Source: Campylorhamphus procurvoides
Taxonomy: Eukaryota > Chordata > Aves > Passeriformes > Dendrocolaptidae
Assembly (NCBI GenBank): GCA_013396655.1
Contig: WBMV01006288.1
Location: 1,506,490-1,570,489 of the forward strand
Direction: 5' to 3'
DNA length: 64,000 bases
Shown here: piece after piece, positions 27,301 through 34,100 of the stretch
Position numbering within the stretch: position 1 is the first letter of the stretch
Layout of the letters: each line of letters opens with the position of its first letter
Translations under genes and position numbers: made by a program
The notes under the pieces: model-generated
What the model was told of the DNA's origin: nothing
Databases searched by the model: none
Seen by the model: only the letters and a program-made list of their open reading frames with translations

Positions 27301-27388
27301 CTCAAATGTTCTAGGTGGAATGAGAAACCAGATCAGGCCAGATGTGCGTCAGGAAGAGTCTCAGAAGTGGCGCCTTGGGGAGGACTGA
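249..27388 (+). CDS. ATG2B: ATG2B, 3' part of gene (30 coding exons in window)
   Basis: Autophagy-related 2B is a rod-shaped lipid-transfer protein that moves phospholipids from the ER to the growing phagophore with ATG9 and WIPI proteins, and also acts at lipid droplets. Joined exons: 249-341, 513-701, 1836-2109, 3826-3931, 4960-5152, 5297-5439, 6524-6681, 6932-7104, 7404-7554, 8402-8601, 9452-9532, 11171-11277, 11543-11635, 12443-12513, 13452-13528, 13784-13954, 14429-14570, 15527-15729, 16665-16891, 17530-17638, 18930-19124, 19627-19728, 21064-21142, 21949-22153, 23130-23199, 24155-24237, 24723-24844, 25022-25176, 26213-26362, 27158-27388. They total 4,353 nt, all phases fit and no internal stop occurs. 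The product closely follows vertebrate ATG2B as I remember it (about 2,078 residues in human), so about 630 N-terminal residues lie upstream. Exon boundaries come from reading splice motifs and protein continuity, not from RNA data. Confidence 0.97.
513..701 (+). CDS. ATG2B: ATG2B coding exon 2 in window
   Basis: It lies between a TTTTTAG acceptor and a GTAAGT donor, with 63 codons in phase 0. It contains the conserved stretch [18 protein letters not shown] and a methionine-rich helix ending KHISL. This is part of the middle rod of the lipid-transfer groove. The following intron (702-1835) shows only short T runs. Confidence 0.95.
1836..2109 (+). CDS. ATG2B: ATG2B coding exon 3 in window
   Basis: It is the longest coding exon here: 91 codons plus one base. 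It starts [11 protein letters not shown] after TTTTTAG and ends in a GTAAGA donor. It carries the strongly conserved [19 protein letters not shown] segment of ATG2 proteins. The next intron (2110-3825) holds a CR1 LINE. Confidence 0.96.
2505..3404 (+). mobile_element. CR1 LINE, 5'-truncated, in ATG2B intron
   Basis: About 900 bp of the end of CR1 ORF2 and its 3' UTR, same strand as ATG2B. The broken frame still reads [20 protein letters not shown] then [10 protein letters not shown], the hallmark C-terminus of the CR1 reverse transcriptase ORF. The 3' end has the typical GGACTAGATGATCTTCAGAG block and ends in ATTCTGTGATTCTGTGATT. Frameshifts show it is dead. The 5' limit is approximate. Confidence 0.93.
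3826..3931 (+). CDS. ATG2B: ATG2B coding exon 4 in window
   Basis: It enters after CTATTCAG with two bases that complete a Gly codon and leaves with CG before a GTAAAA donor, so the Arg codon is split. It encodes a poorly conserved acidic/serine linker that ends DNFDWPR, the last part being typical of vertebrate ATG2B. Confidence 0.94.
4960..5152 (+). CDS. ATG2B: ATG2B coding exon 5 in window
   Basis: It follows a TGTCAG acceptor and completes the split Arg codon. It encodes [18 protein letters not shown], then a glutamate-rich loop (two runs of EEEE), then the conserved [14 protein letters not shown]. The donor is GTACTA, a weak match to consensus. Confidence 0.95.
5297..5439 (+). CDS. ATG2B: ATG2B coding exon 6 in window (GC donor)
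   Basis: It starts [13 protein letters not shown] after TTTCAG in phase 0 and ends in the split Arg codon of KLYNR. No GT lies at the required place. The boundary reads ACAG followed by GCAAGT, the consensus of the minor U2-type GC-AG intron class. Reading on would hit a stop after two codons. Confidence 0.94.
6524..6681 (+). CDS. ATG2B: ATG2B coding exon 7 in window
   Basis: The acceptor TTCCTAG is the partner of the GC donor upstream. The exon reads [20 protein letters not shown] and ends in the first base of an Asp codon before GTAATG. The fit of the reading frame across the long intron (5440-6523) supports the GC donor. Confidence 0.95.
6932..7104 (+). CDS. ATG2B: ATG2B coding exon 8 in window
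   Basis: It begins within the Asp codon after CTATTAG. It encodes an acidic patch (DDESGSEEE), a YYSTVDPNY segment, a basic patch (RSRRRKK) and the conserved FLSVLLN. The donor is GTGAGG, phase 0 at the end (DVK). Confidence 0.95.
7404..7554 (+). CDS. ATG2B: ATG2B coding exon 9 in window (tandem acceptor)
   Basis: The acceptor reads CTTCAGCAG, so splicing could start at 7404 (adding Gln) or 7407. I chose 7404 because other ATG2B proteins, as I remember them, keep the Gln after DVK. It encodes [20 protein letters not shown] and [12 protein letters not shown]. The donor is GTAGGG, leaving one base over. Confidence 0.93.
8402..8601 (+). CDS. ATG2B: ATG2B coding exon 10 in window
   Basis: It follows CTTTGCAG and encodes [10 protein letters not shown], then RPHWLEPTI, then a serine-rich loop and [15 protein letters not shown]. 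The donor is GTTTGT, unusual at position +3 but in the right frame. The following 850-nt intron (8602-9451) shows nothing recognisable. Confidence 0.94.
9452..9532 (+). CDS. ATG2B: ATG2B coding exon 11 in window
   Basis: This short exon of 27 codons, phase 0 at both ends, lies between TTGTACAG and GTCAGG. It reads [20 protein letters not shown]. Its conserved sequence and frame identify it. The next intron (9533-11170) is AT-rich with no repeat I recognise. Confidence 0.94.
11171..11277 (+). CDS. ATG2B: ATG2B coding exon 12 in window
   Basis: A run of T ending TTTTAG precedes [18 protein letters not shown]. The exon ends CALDYR with the Arg codon split before GTAAAT. Confidence 0.95.
11543..11635 (+). 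CDS. ATG2B: ATG2B coding exon 13 in window
   Basis: The acceptor is TTGTTAG. The exon reads [20 protein letters not shown] and ends in a split Arg codon before GTATGA. Both sides of the exon break an Arg codon after its second base, so skipping it would keep the frame. Confidence 0.94.
12443..12513 (+). CDS. ATG2B: ATG2B coding exon 14 in window
   Basis: This 71-nt exon follows CTTCTAG and reads [19 protein letters not shown], typical of the ATG2 core. The donor is GTAACG and the last base begins an Asp codon. Confidence 0.94.
13452..13528 (+). CDS. ATG2B: ATG2B coding exon 15 in window
   Basis: It completes the Asp codon after ATTTCAG, reads [20 protein letters not shown] and ends GER before GTAAGT in phase 0. 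It is highly conserved across vertebrates in my recollection. Confidence 0.95.
13784..13954 (+). CDS. ATG2B: ATG2B coding exon 16 in window
   Basis: It has 57 codons in phase 0 between TATCTAG and GTATAA. It encodes a conserved stretch ([19 protein letters not shown], then ALMNLIQY) and a variable lysine-rich tail. Confidence 0.95.
14429..14570 (+). CDS. ATG2B: ATG2B coding exon 17 in window
   Basis: It follows CCTACAG. It encodes a variable serine-rich start, then the conserved [13 protein letters not shown] helix and a polar linker. The donor is GTAAGA and one base of a Gly codon is left. Confidence 0.93.
15527..15729 (+). CDS. ATG2B: ATG2B coding exon 18 in window (LIR motif)
   Basis: It encodes a flexible linker ([13 protein letters not shown], then a Ser/Thr stretch) and the acidic-flanked core FCIL at 15694-15705, preceded by ESDD. 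In human ATG2A/B this FCIL is the reported LC3/GABARAP-interacting (LIR) motif needed for phagophore growth. The donor GTAAGA follows APKVAVA in phase 0. Confidence 0.95.
16665..16891 (+). CDS. ATG2B: ATG2B coding exon 19 in window (WIPI4-binding type motif)
   Basis: It follows ATTAG and reads [14 protein letters not shown], then NHFSQP with the HFS motif at 16728-16736, then [20 protein letters not shown] and LYGGRDFG. A [Y/H]FS motif at this place in ATG2A/B is known to dock the WIPI4 beta-propeller. This copy has the His form. The last codon is split before GTAAGT. Confidence 0.96.
17019..17065 (-). mobile_element. CR1 LINE 3'-end scrap, antisense in ATG2B intron
   Basis: TCATAGAATGATTTGGCTTG followed by GAAGGGACCTTAAAGATCAT is the reverse of the common avian CR1 3' end. 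Only about 45 bp are clear, and the rest has diverged or been lost. Confidence 0.75.
17530..17638 (+). CDS. ATG2B: ATG2B coding exon 20 in window
   Basis: It follows TTCCCCAG and encodes a Ser/Pro/His/Arg loop ([16 protein letters not shown]), a Gly/Arg stretch and the strand [10 protein letters not shown]. The donor is GTGAAT. Part of the following intron (17639-18929) is a CpG-dense patch. Confidence 0.95.
18239..18322. other. CpG-dense patch inside ATG2B intron
   Basis: About 85 bp of GC-rich sequence with ten CpG sites by my count, inside an intron that is otherwise AT-rich and CpG-poor. I do not recognise the sequence. It could be a small intronic regulatory element, the remnant of a GC-rich mobile element, or an alternative first exon. 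Confidence 0.5.
18930..19124 (+). CDS. ATG2B: ATG2B coding exon 21 in window
   Basis: It has 65 codons in phase 0 between TTAAAAG and GTACAG. It starts [10 protein letters not shown], then a variable loop, then the conserved [20 protein letters not shown] and [16 protein letters not shown]. Confidence 0.96.
19627..19728 (+). CDS. ATG2B: ATG2B coding exon 22 in window
   Basis: It has 34 codons in phase 0 after a long T tract ending TTTCAG. It reads [20 protein letters not shown] and [13 protein letters not shown], a very conserved strand pair of the ATG2 C-terminal half. The donor is GTTGGT. The intron after it (19729-21063) shows nothing I recognise. Confidence 0.96.
21064..21142 (+). CDS. 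ATG2B: ATG2B coding exon 23 in window
   Basis: It follows GCCATTAG and reads [19 protein letters not shown], leaving one base before GTATAC. This is the start of the C-terminal conserved block of ATG2 family proteins. Confidence 0.95.
21949..22153 (+). CDS. ATG2B: ATG2B coding exon 24 in window
   Basis: It follows ATCGTAG. It encodes a long variable linker rich in Ser, Asn and Asp, including an acidic GDDDH, and ends DQPVFFR with a split Arg codon before GTAAAC. A different frame is also open here for about 90 codons, but only this frame continues in the neighbouring exons. Confidence 0.92.
23130..23199 (+). CDS. ATG2B: ATG2B coding exon 25 in window
   Basis: This 70-nt exon follows GTCCCAG and reads [20 protein letters not shown] then MDQ before GTTTGT. 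It is extremely conserved. A possible alternative terminal exon lies in the intron after it. Confidence 0.95.
24155..24237 (+). CDS. ATG2B: ATG2B coding exon 26 in window
   Basis: It follows CTTACAG and reads [20 protein letters not shown] then KRLCYRHG, with the Gly codon split before GTAAGT. It belongs to the conserved ATG2 C-terminal block. Confidence 0.96.
24723..24844 (+). CDS. ATG2B: ATG2B coding exon 27 in window
   Basis: It follows TACTTTAG and reads [20 protein letters not shown] then [18 protein letters not shown]. It leaves one base before GTAAGT. It is near-invariant in vertebrates as I recall. Confidence 0.96.
25022..25176 (+). CDS. ATG2B: ATG2B coding exon 28 in window
   Basis: It follows TTTTTCAG. 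It contains [20 protein letters not shown], then [19 protein letters not shown] and an amphipathic helix [11 protein letters not shown], the start of the ATG_C-type region. In ATG2A the equivalent region helps localise the protein to phagophores and lipid droplets. The following intron contains an A24 run (25571-25594). Confidence 0.97.
25571..25594. repeat. Poly(A) run in ATG2B intron
   Basis: An uninterrupted run of 24 A on the + strand, 395 nt downstream of exon 28. I see no retroposed sequence directly 5' of it, so it looks like a plain mononucleotide tract. Length is likely variable. Confidence 0.9.
26213..26362 (+). CDS. ATG2B: ATG2B coding exon 29 in window
   Basis: It has 50 codons in phase 0 after ATCTTCAG. 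It continues the amphipathic helix ([13 protein letters not shown]), then [20 protein letters not shown]. The donor is GTGAGA. Confidence 0.97.
27158..27388 (+). CDS. ATG2B: ATG2B last coding exon and stop
   Basis: It follows CTCAAAG and reads [20 protein letters not shown], then [20 protein letters not shown] and [18 protein letters not shown]. It ends WRLGED then TGA at 27386-27388. The C-terminus matches the usual length and ending of ATG2B. Confidence 0.97.
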   Translation, partial: GITDTAQTIYETAAREHENRGVTGAVGGVLRQIPPTVVKPFIVATEATSNVLGGMRNQIRPDVRQEESQKWRLGED

Positions 27389-28135
27389 GATTATAAATCT
27401 GGCTCAGCACACAGGTAGCAAGGCTGAAAATGCAGAGAGGAATGTCGAGTTGGCAGCTTTAGATGGAGCTCACTTTTTGTCATGCTCCTCTCAGGAACAA
27501 ATGAGGTTTTCAACTGTTATTCGCAAAACATCCAACCAAAAATATTTATGAAGTGAAAAGCGAATTGGTACGTGCTTATACTGTGTGTTACCAATACATT
27601 TGGTAGATAGTGCCAAACATAGCAAAGCATGCGCTGCCAACTCAGAGACATGCTTGCTCTGTTCCATTTACCATATTTTTCTTGGTAGATTTAACATCTG
27701 AAGCAGTAGCCTACATGGTGAAACTAAGTGGACTTTAAAGGTGTTTTCTGAGCATAGTCAAAGAACTGTCTTCAATAAAGGGCTCTGCAGATGCTCTTCA
27801 CTGACTGAAGAATAAAAGCTTTCCTTGTGGACATGTGACATGAAGGCTGTCTAATATGGAAGCAGATAAGATAATACTGTTTAGTGGTCATAAAGCATCG
27901 CTTTTAGCGTCGCACTTACAGTGAGAACAAACTTGGTAACCATTCAGAGTTTAAATTCAGTGTCCATACACCTACAAACAGGATTTGTTCCTAAATATTA
28001 AATACCTACTTTTGTGGGTTTTTGAAGAACCTGAATGTTGCAGAAATGTTCTGTTGTGTTGCACTTTAAAGGATATGGCCTGTATATTGTGCTTTTTTTA
28101 TAGTGTGAATAAAATGTAATGTGCATTATCCTTTA
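27389..28135 (+). other. ATG2B: ATG2B 3' untranslated region (shortest likely form)
   Basis: Three AATAAA signals follow the stop: 27774-27779, 27811-27816 and 28108-28113. The third is followed by a T/G-rich stretch (about 28,115-28,145) as expected downstream of a cleavage site, so I take the end near 28,135. Further AATAAA motifs at about 31,550 and 31,596 could serve a longer UTR. No transcript data are available. Confidence 0.6.
28108..28113 (+). terminator. ATG2B: Likely main poly(A) signal of ATG2B
   Basis: An AATAAA hexamer 720 nt after the stop codon, with a U/GU-rich region just downstream (TTTATGTGGTTT). The earlier hexamers at 27774 and 27811 are weaker candidates because I see no clear GU-rich element behind them. 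Confidence 0.5.
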
Positions 28136-31100
28136 TGTGGTTTAGAAGCTTACACAAATTACTGAAAAGAGCATCATTTGATGATGATCCTACAGAAAAG
28201 TGTCTTAATTTAAACTTGTTATATGTAAAAACATTTTTTGTCTTCTGTTACACTAAGTACAATGCTAAAAATACCTATTCTTCAGAAGAACAGCAGTTAA
28301 TTATAATTGTGGCCAAGAGTTATTTGTAAGAATGAAAAATCATAAGTAAAAACAAATTATTTCCTAATATCATAGTAGAAAGGCTATATAGACTTTAATA
28401 ATCTGCTTTTATTTGAAGTTTGTATTGTTGCAAACCTGTTGCTCTCACAAGGTATTTTTAATTTAGATTGTGTGTCAGTTATTTTAAAAGTAGTATTTGG
28501 GGTCATTTAATTGGAACTGGGAAAGTCTGAGAGGATTTTAAAAAAGGACAGCAAAACTTGAAAAATCAAAGTTGGTACTGACATTATTTACTATTTAGTA
28601 GGTGACCAGAGTCTCCACAGAGTTATATTAAGCACCTGACATTGCACCATTTGGGGGCAGTTAAAAGGCTTGGTGTTAGCTGTGCAATAATGAACTTTTT
28701 TAATCTTGTATTAGCAAAAGCTGGAGCATAAAGAGTAAAGACTCTTTTGAATAGCAAAATACTTACTTTGAATTTCAACAGGCTAAACTTGAATGGCTAG
28801 GCAGGATGTAAGTTTGTCATAGGTCCTGTGCTAGACATAAGTGGAAATCCTGCCAATATGCTATGTGGAAAATCTCCACTGAAACGGAGACATCAGATGT
28901 TATTGATCAGATTTCAGTCTCCAAGGGTGATGAGGAAGTAGTTTCCCTCTCTTTTGTTTAGTACCTGTCACTAGCAGAAACTTCACTGATGGGCCTTACA
29001 GGTCAAACAGGAGTGTATGAAGGAAAATAGTTATTGCTTGTTCACACTGATACTATACTCCCTGTTCCGGAACACCAAAGAATCTTACTGGAGGGTAAAT
29101 AATTTGAAAATGTCCCCTCTGCTGGGAAGACTTCTGCAGTCTGCTTTACTAATTTTCGTAACACAAAGCTCCAGTTAAAAACAAATTCCTGCATTAAGTG
29201 ACAGGTGGTGTTACAAAGTTTTGTTTCCATTCACGGGAATCTTCCGAGTTGTGGTACTCTTTGAAAACATGGTTCTTTCAGTTAAAAGACTTGCTGCAAA
29301 CAGGAGGAGATGCTTTTGAGAGAACAAATACCTGCAGATTTAACAACATGAGATATTTTCTGATGTAAAAATACTTGCTGCAGTGCATGCTTCTGTCCAG
29401 TAATTAGAGCTCTGCTTTAGTGAGAGCTCAAAGCGTGAGCATTTTGCACAGGAACGAGTTCCATGTTTGCAAAGTGACACCTCCTGAATGCCTTCTTAAG
29501 AAGTGGTGATGAGTCACTGCAAGTAAGTAGCAATGTGTCTTTCTCATTTGCAATTACCATACTGTGTAATTTCAGCTGGTCCAGTTCATCCAGTTAATTA
29601 GAGTACACTGCAATAGTAAAAATCTACATATTTTCTTTTTTTTTTGACATTGCTGAAAAGGAGCACTGGCATTTCAGTGTTCTTTTCCTTTTCAATTCTG
29701 TCAAGATCTGATTGTACTGCAAAGCAGTTAGAATATATTTTTATATCAGGGCATGATGTCAAGGTAAAACATTTTTATACCGTGTCTCTCATTGTCAGCA
29801 ATACAGATTGTACAAATTTATTAAACTTCACTTTTCACTATGTAAACCCTCTCATTTAATTCTTGCACTTTATTGAGCCTTTTCAGTGAACTTGATTCTA
29901 AATTTTTTTTCAACATTTTATTTTTACAGTTTTTTAATTTGAGAGTATATATTCTGCATTGTCAAAGTGTTTGAAATGTTTAAAACCCCCTAAAAGCTCA
30001 CAAAACATGCCAAACTAGTCTTTACATCAAGACGTGTTTTCAAAATGTGTCTTGTATTGAGTGGCTTGTGTTTTAAATCAAAAAGTATCATGTATGAGAA
30101 GGGATTCATCACATGTTCTGCTCAGTACTGCAAGTCTTCAAGCACTTAAAAAAATACACAAAATGAGATTTGACTTTGGACATATTTCCTGGAAATGGAA
30201 GCCTGTGGGTACATTATTCTTTCTTAGCATGAGGAGATTTGCAAAAATACTCTTGTACGTGAATTTTCCACTGACATTGGTTGCTATAGATATGGGCACT
30301 TTTCATATTTGGAGATGCTGTAAACTGGTACAGTCAATGTTTAATTCTCTCCAAATTCTCTAATGTTGAACTGACTAACACTGCTCTTGCGACTACTGTT
30401 ACTTAGACCGATACCATCCTGATAGAACTGTCATCCTGGGTTTTCTTATATATCCAAGTGCTTCATATAATGCATCAGTGAGTGCCTGGGAAGTACCTGG
30501 AAAAAAGACAGCTATCTTTTGAAAATGAACAAAAAACCCCATTCTTGCAAAGCATCTTAGCAGTGACTGAGAGCAGCAAATCATCACATCCATGCAAAGG
30601 CAGCTTCCATTCTCTTTCCAGTATCTGTTCTTGGTTTCTAAATCCTGCAGGTTTTTAGCAATGCAGTGTATCCTACATGTACTTGCCTAATGATAAGCAT
30701 CACCAGTGACTCACTGGTCAGTCCCCAGTGAGTTCATCTGCGCTTAAGGGATGTGTCTGCTTCTATTTGCTCACTAAGTGGTTGATTGTGAACATTCATT
30801 GCTTGCTTTCATTTGCAGTTCCTTAATTGAGTTGCCAAGAAAGGTTTCTTAATAAAACAAAAAGCTCTTCAGTGGTTATGAGCAAGACACTCCTACAGAA
30901 CGTGATCCATACACCTGCAAATGTGATATGGATTTTACTTTAAATATTGAAATGTATGCATTTTGTAAGACAATGAAATCCAAGAAGTTGTTTAAAGTAG
31001 TAAAATATTTCTAAATCTTTTAAATACCCTAAATCCCCCAGCAATATAGGTCAGAAAAGGTGTGGGTATGTATGTCAGTTTGGATCCTAGTGTGCACAGT

Positions 31101-34100
31101 TCTTCAGTCTCCGGGCTTCATGATTTAAGCTTCTGACAACTGTTTTAAGTTGCTCTACATGCTGAATTTTGTTTACAATTAAATACTGGATACTACAAGT
31201 TAAATACAAATCATGCATTTGTACTGGATTTCTTAATAGTAAGGTAGCTCAGACAGAAACACAACAACTTGTGTATATGTTTGTCTATATTTTTTAAATT
31301 TTTGCACTTACAGTAGTTTTGTGGTATTGTTTGTATATAGTTTGCTAGTGTAAAGAATATAATCTCATGAAATAGAAAGCACTGTTGAAGGGAATTGACT
31401 ATTTCAGCTTGAGTTATTTTGCTTAAAGTTCTTGTCCCCTCAGTATGTCCTTGAGAATTATTTTTAACCATAATTTATATGGCACCAAAACTATATATTT
31501 TAGCTTATTAAAATGCTAAAAGGCCTGAGTTCAAATAGGTTGTCTGTTAAATAAATATAATGGAAAAAAATCCCACAAATTTGTAACAATACATAAATAA
31601 ATATCTTAATTTATTCCTTGAGTTGGTTTTCTCTACCTGTGAATATAACTGATACAGAAAACAGTCTCCCAAAATACCAGAATTAACTGTTAAAGCCTTT
31701 AACCTACCTGACTATAGAGTAGTACCTCAAAAAAAAGAAATTACACTGTTTAAAAAAAGAAGATTTTAAAGTTGCACAGAAGTAAAAAGGTAGGAAATTA
31801 ATTGAGCTGGCTGATAACAACCTGAAACCACCTCTGTTGTACATCAACAAAGCACCTGTATGATCATACCTGTATGATCAGATACTGTGTCCCCCGTAGA
31901 CCTGTTGCCACATTTATTTTCTAAGAACATATTTCTTATCTCTGCATTCAGTGGAGATTTTTAAAGCTTCCAAACCCTGTGAAGGATGCAAAATAATTAA
32001 TGCCTTTCAGGATGCTTCTCTAATGCCTACTTCACATGTGTTTAGGTACAAGCATCTGAAAAGGGATCTTAGAATTCTGAGTACTGGGCAGTATTAAATA
32101 CTGGTGCCAGTTGAATAGTATGACAGGTGGAAGTAATTTTCTACTGTGTCTTGCAATGATGTTGTTATGTTTTGGAAGGTGAGGGGTGGTCACTGCACAA
32201 GGCCTGGGTAACTATTCTGTCAAAGAGTAACCCTTCATTTAAGAAGAAAGATTACTCTCATCCTGTGTAGTTCCTCTTTCCTCCCCACCTCTTTTTTTTA
32301 AGCAAGACCTCATATGGGTTAAAGGAAAGTGTCAAAGTTTTTTATCTATTTGCAATACTAAGCTATACCAAGGATAATTCTGATGTCTCCAGGTTAGTCC
32401 CAGACTAGCAGAGGAGACCAAGATCACAGCTGATGACACTCCAGCTGAGAATTTACTGAAAAGCCACCACAAAGTAAGACTTACCAACCCAGGGCAACAT
32501 GAGCTGGTGTCCTTGAACTCCATTCCTAATTGAGGATGACTGAGGATCCAGTGGTTTTTTTTTTTCTTTTCCCATTTGTGATTTTATCTTGCAACCTTTG
32601 TAATTTGATATTAAATAGTGGAGGTTTTTTCCTGCCAAGTCATATTTCTAGGAAATAGTGGTTTTAACCATCTTGTATTATCAGAGATCATAAAAGACTT
32701 AATAAAGCTGCCTTTTTGTGACAGATAATTGCTGTTTCAGAGCTCTTTTGTTCTGGAACAGACGGATTAGATGAATCAGAGCTTACTGAAGGGCAACAAT
32801 GAAGTCTTCATGGCCCCACAGGCAAGGGAGCAGTTCAGACTTCTTAGGCGTTTGTCAGGAGAATTTGTGACAGTTATCTATAGTGAAGTTCTGTTCTCAA
32901 GCTCTTATTTATGTGGCTGATTATTTGCTCTTTTGTTGATTTCATTCTTTACTAGGACCATGAGTGTTAAATTTGAAGGCCATAGAATGGAAGAAAGCCT
33001 TTAGGGAGGAGAAGAGATATGTACCTGTTTGAGCAGGAGGCAAGTGACTTCAGTTTTGGGGATATGGCACAGTACTCAATAAAATGGGAGCTTGGTCCAT
33101 TGTAGCTCATGGGCACAGATAAGTAGGAGCTGTCTCCATTAGAAAGCTGTAATTTGCCCCTTTAGACTTCAGCATGTGGCAGTAGTTCGGCACTGAAGGT
33201 TTGTTGGTGGCTTCAACAACTGCATGAATCTCCCAGCACTTCTTTCTTTCCTCTCTTCGGTCTGTGGAGTTTGAAAATGCTTCCTACTGTGTGTACAGCA
33301 CAGTCTGGGGGAGGCTTATGGCTGCTTGCAAGTGATGAGAGTTGTGAGTTTGAGGACGTTTGACAGTTCCACAACAGTGGCAGCCCTTGGCTGAATAGCA
33401 GTGCAGGCAGGGGGAGCTGAACCACAGAGGATGAAATGGCTCAGGGTGTGCTGTGAGAGTGCTGAGAAGATCATAGCACAGGTATTGCTGGATGTATGCT
33501 TTGCTGTGATGAGGATAGTACAGATCTGGATCCATTGCAGCTGATGGAAAGTTGGAAATGATCAATAGGACCACTTGGCACTCGGGATGGAAAGATAATA
33601 GAAAAGCAAAGTATGGCATGAGAGGATGGAAATAATAGTGCCCAGTTGTATAAACAGATTCTTTATACAGAGAAGTTTTTGAGAAACACAATTCTTGGTA
33701 TCATTTATCCCTTTAGTAATGTTTAACAGATCTGAAATGTTTCCTGGAATTATTCAATAAATTAAAATGCTTCACCTTCATTATGACCTGTCCCTGTGTA
33801 CTCAGTGCCAGAAGTGTCCTTTAGAGCACTTAAAAGTATTTATTTTAAACATGAGTGATCATCTTTCAGTGATTCCCTTGAGTTCCATTTTCTCTTGGCT
33901 TTTCAGAGCTGTTTAGTACGTTGTTGTAATAGTGTTTGCTCTTTTTTTCCATGTCACTTCTGTCTCCAAGTTCTTACTTTGTTCAGAACAGCCAACAGGC
34001 TAGACCCAACTGATATAATTGCTCCCCTCCATTTACATCAATTCCATTGGAGAAAACCCTCTTACTTAATAGTTGAATTCTGTTTACATCAGCCAAAAGT

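Noticed and set aside
33284..33691. 135-codon minus-strand frame
   Set aside because: No recognisable domain or splice-supported neighbours; composition fits a chance frame.
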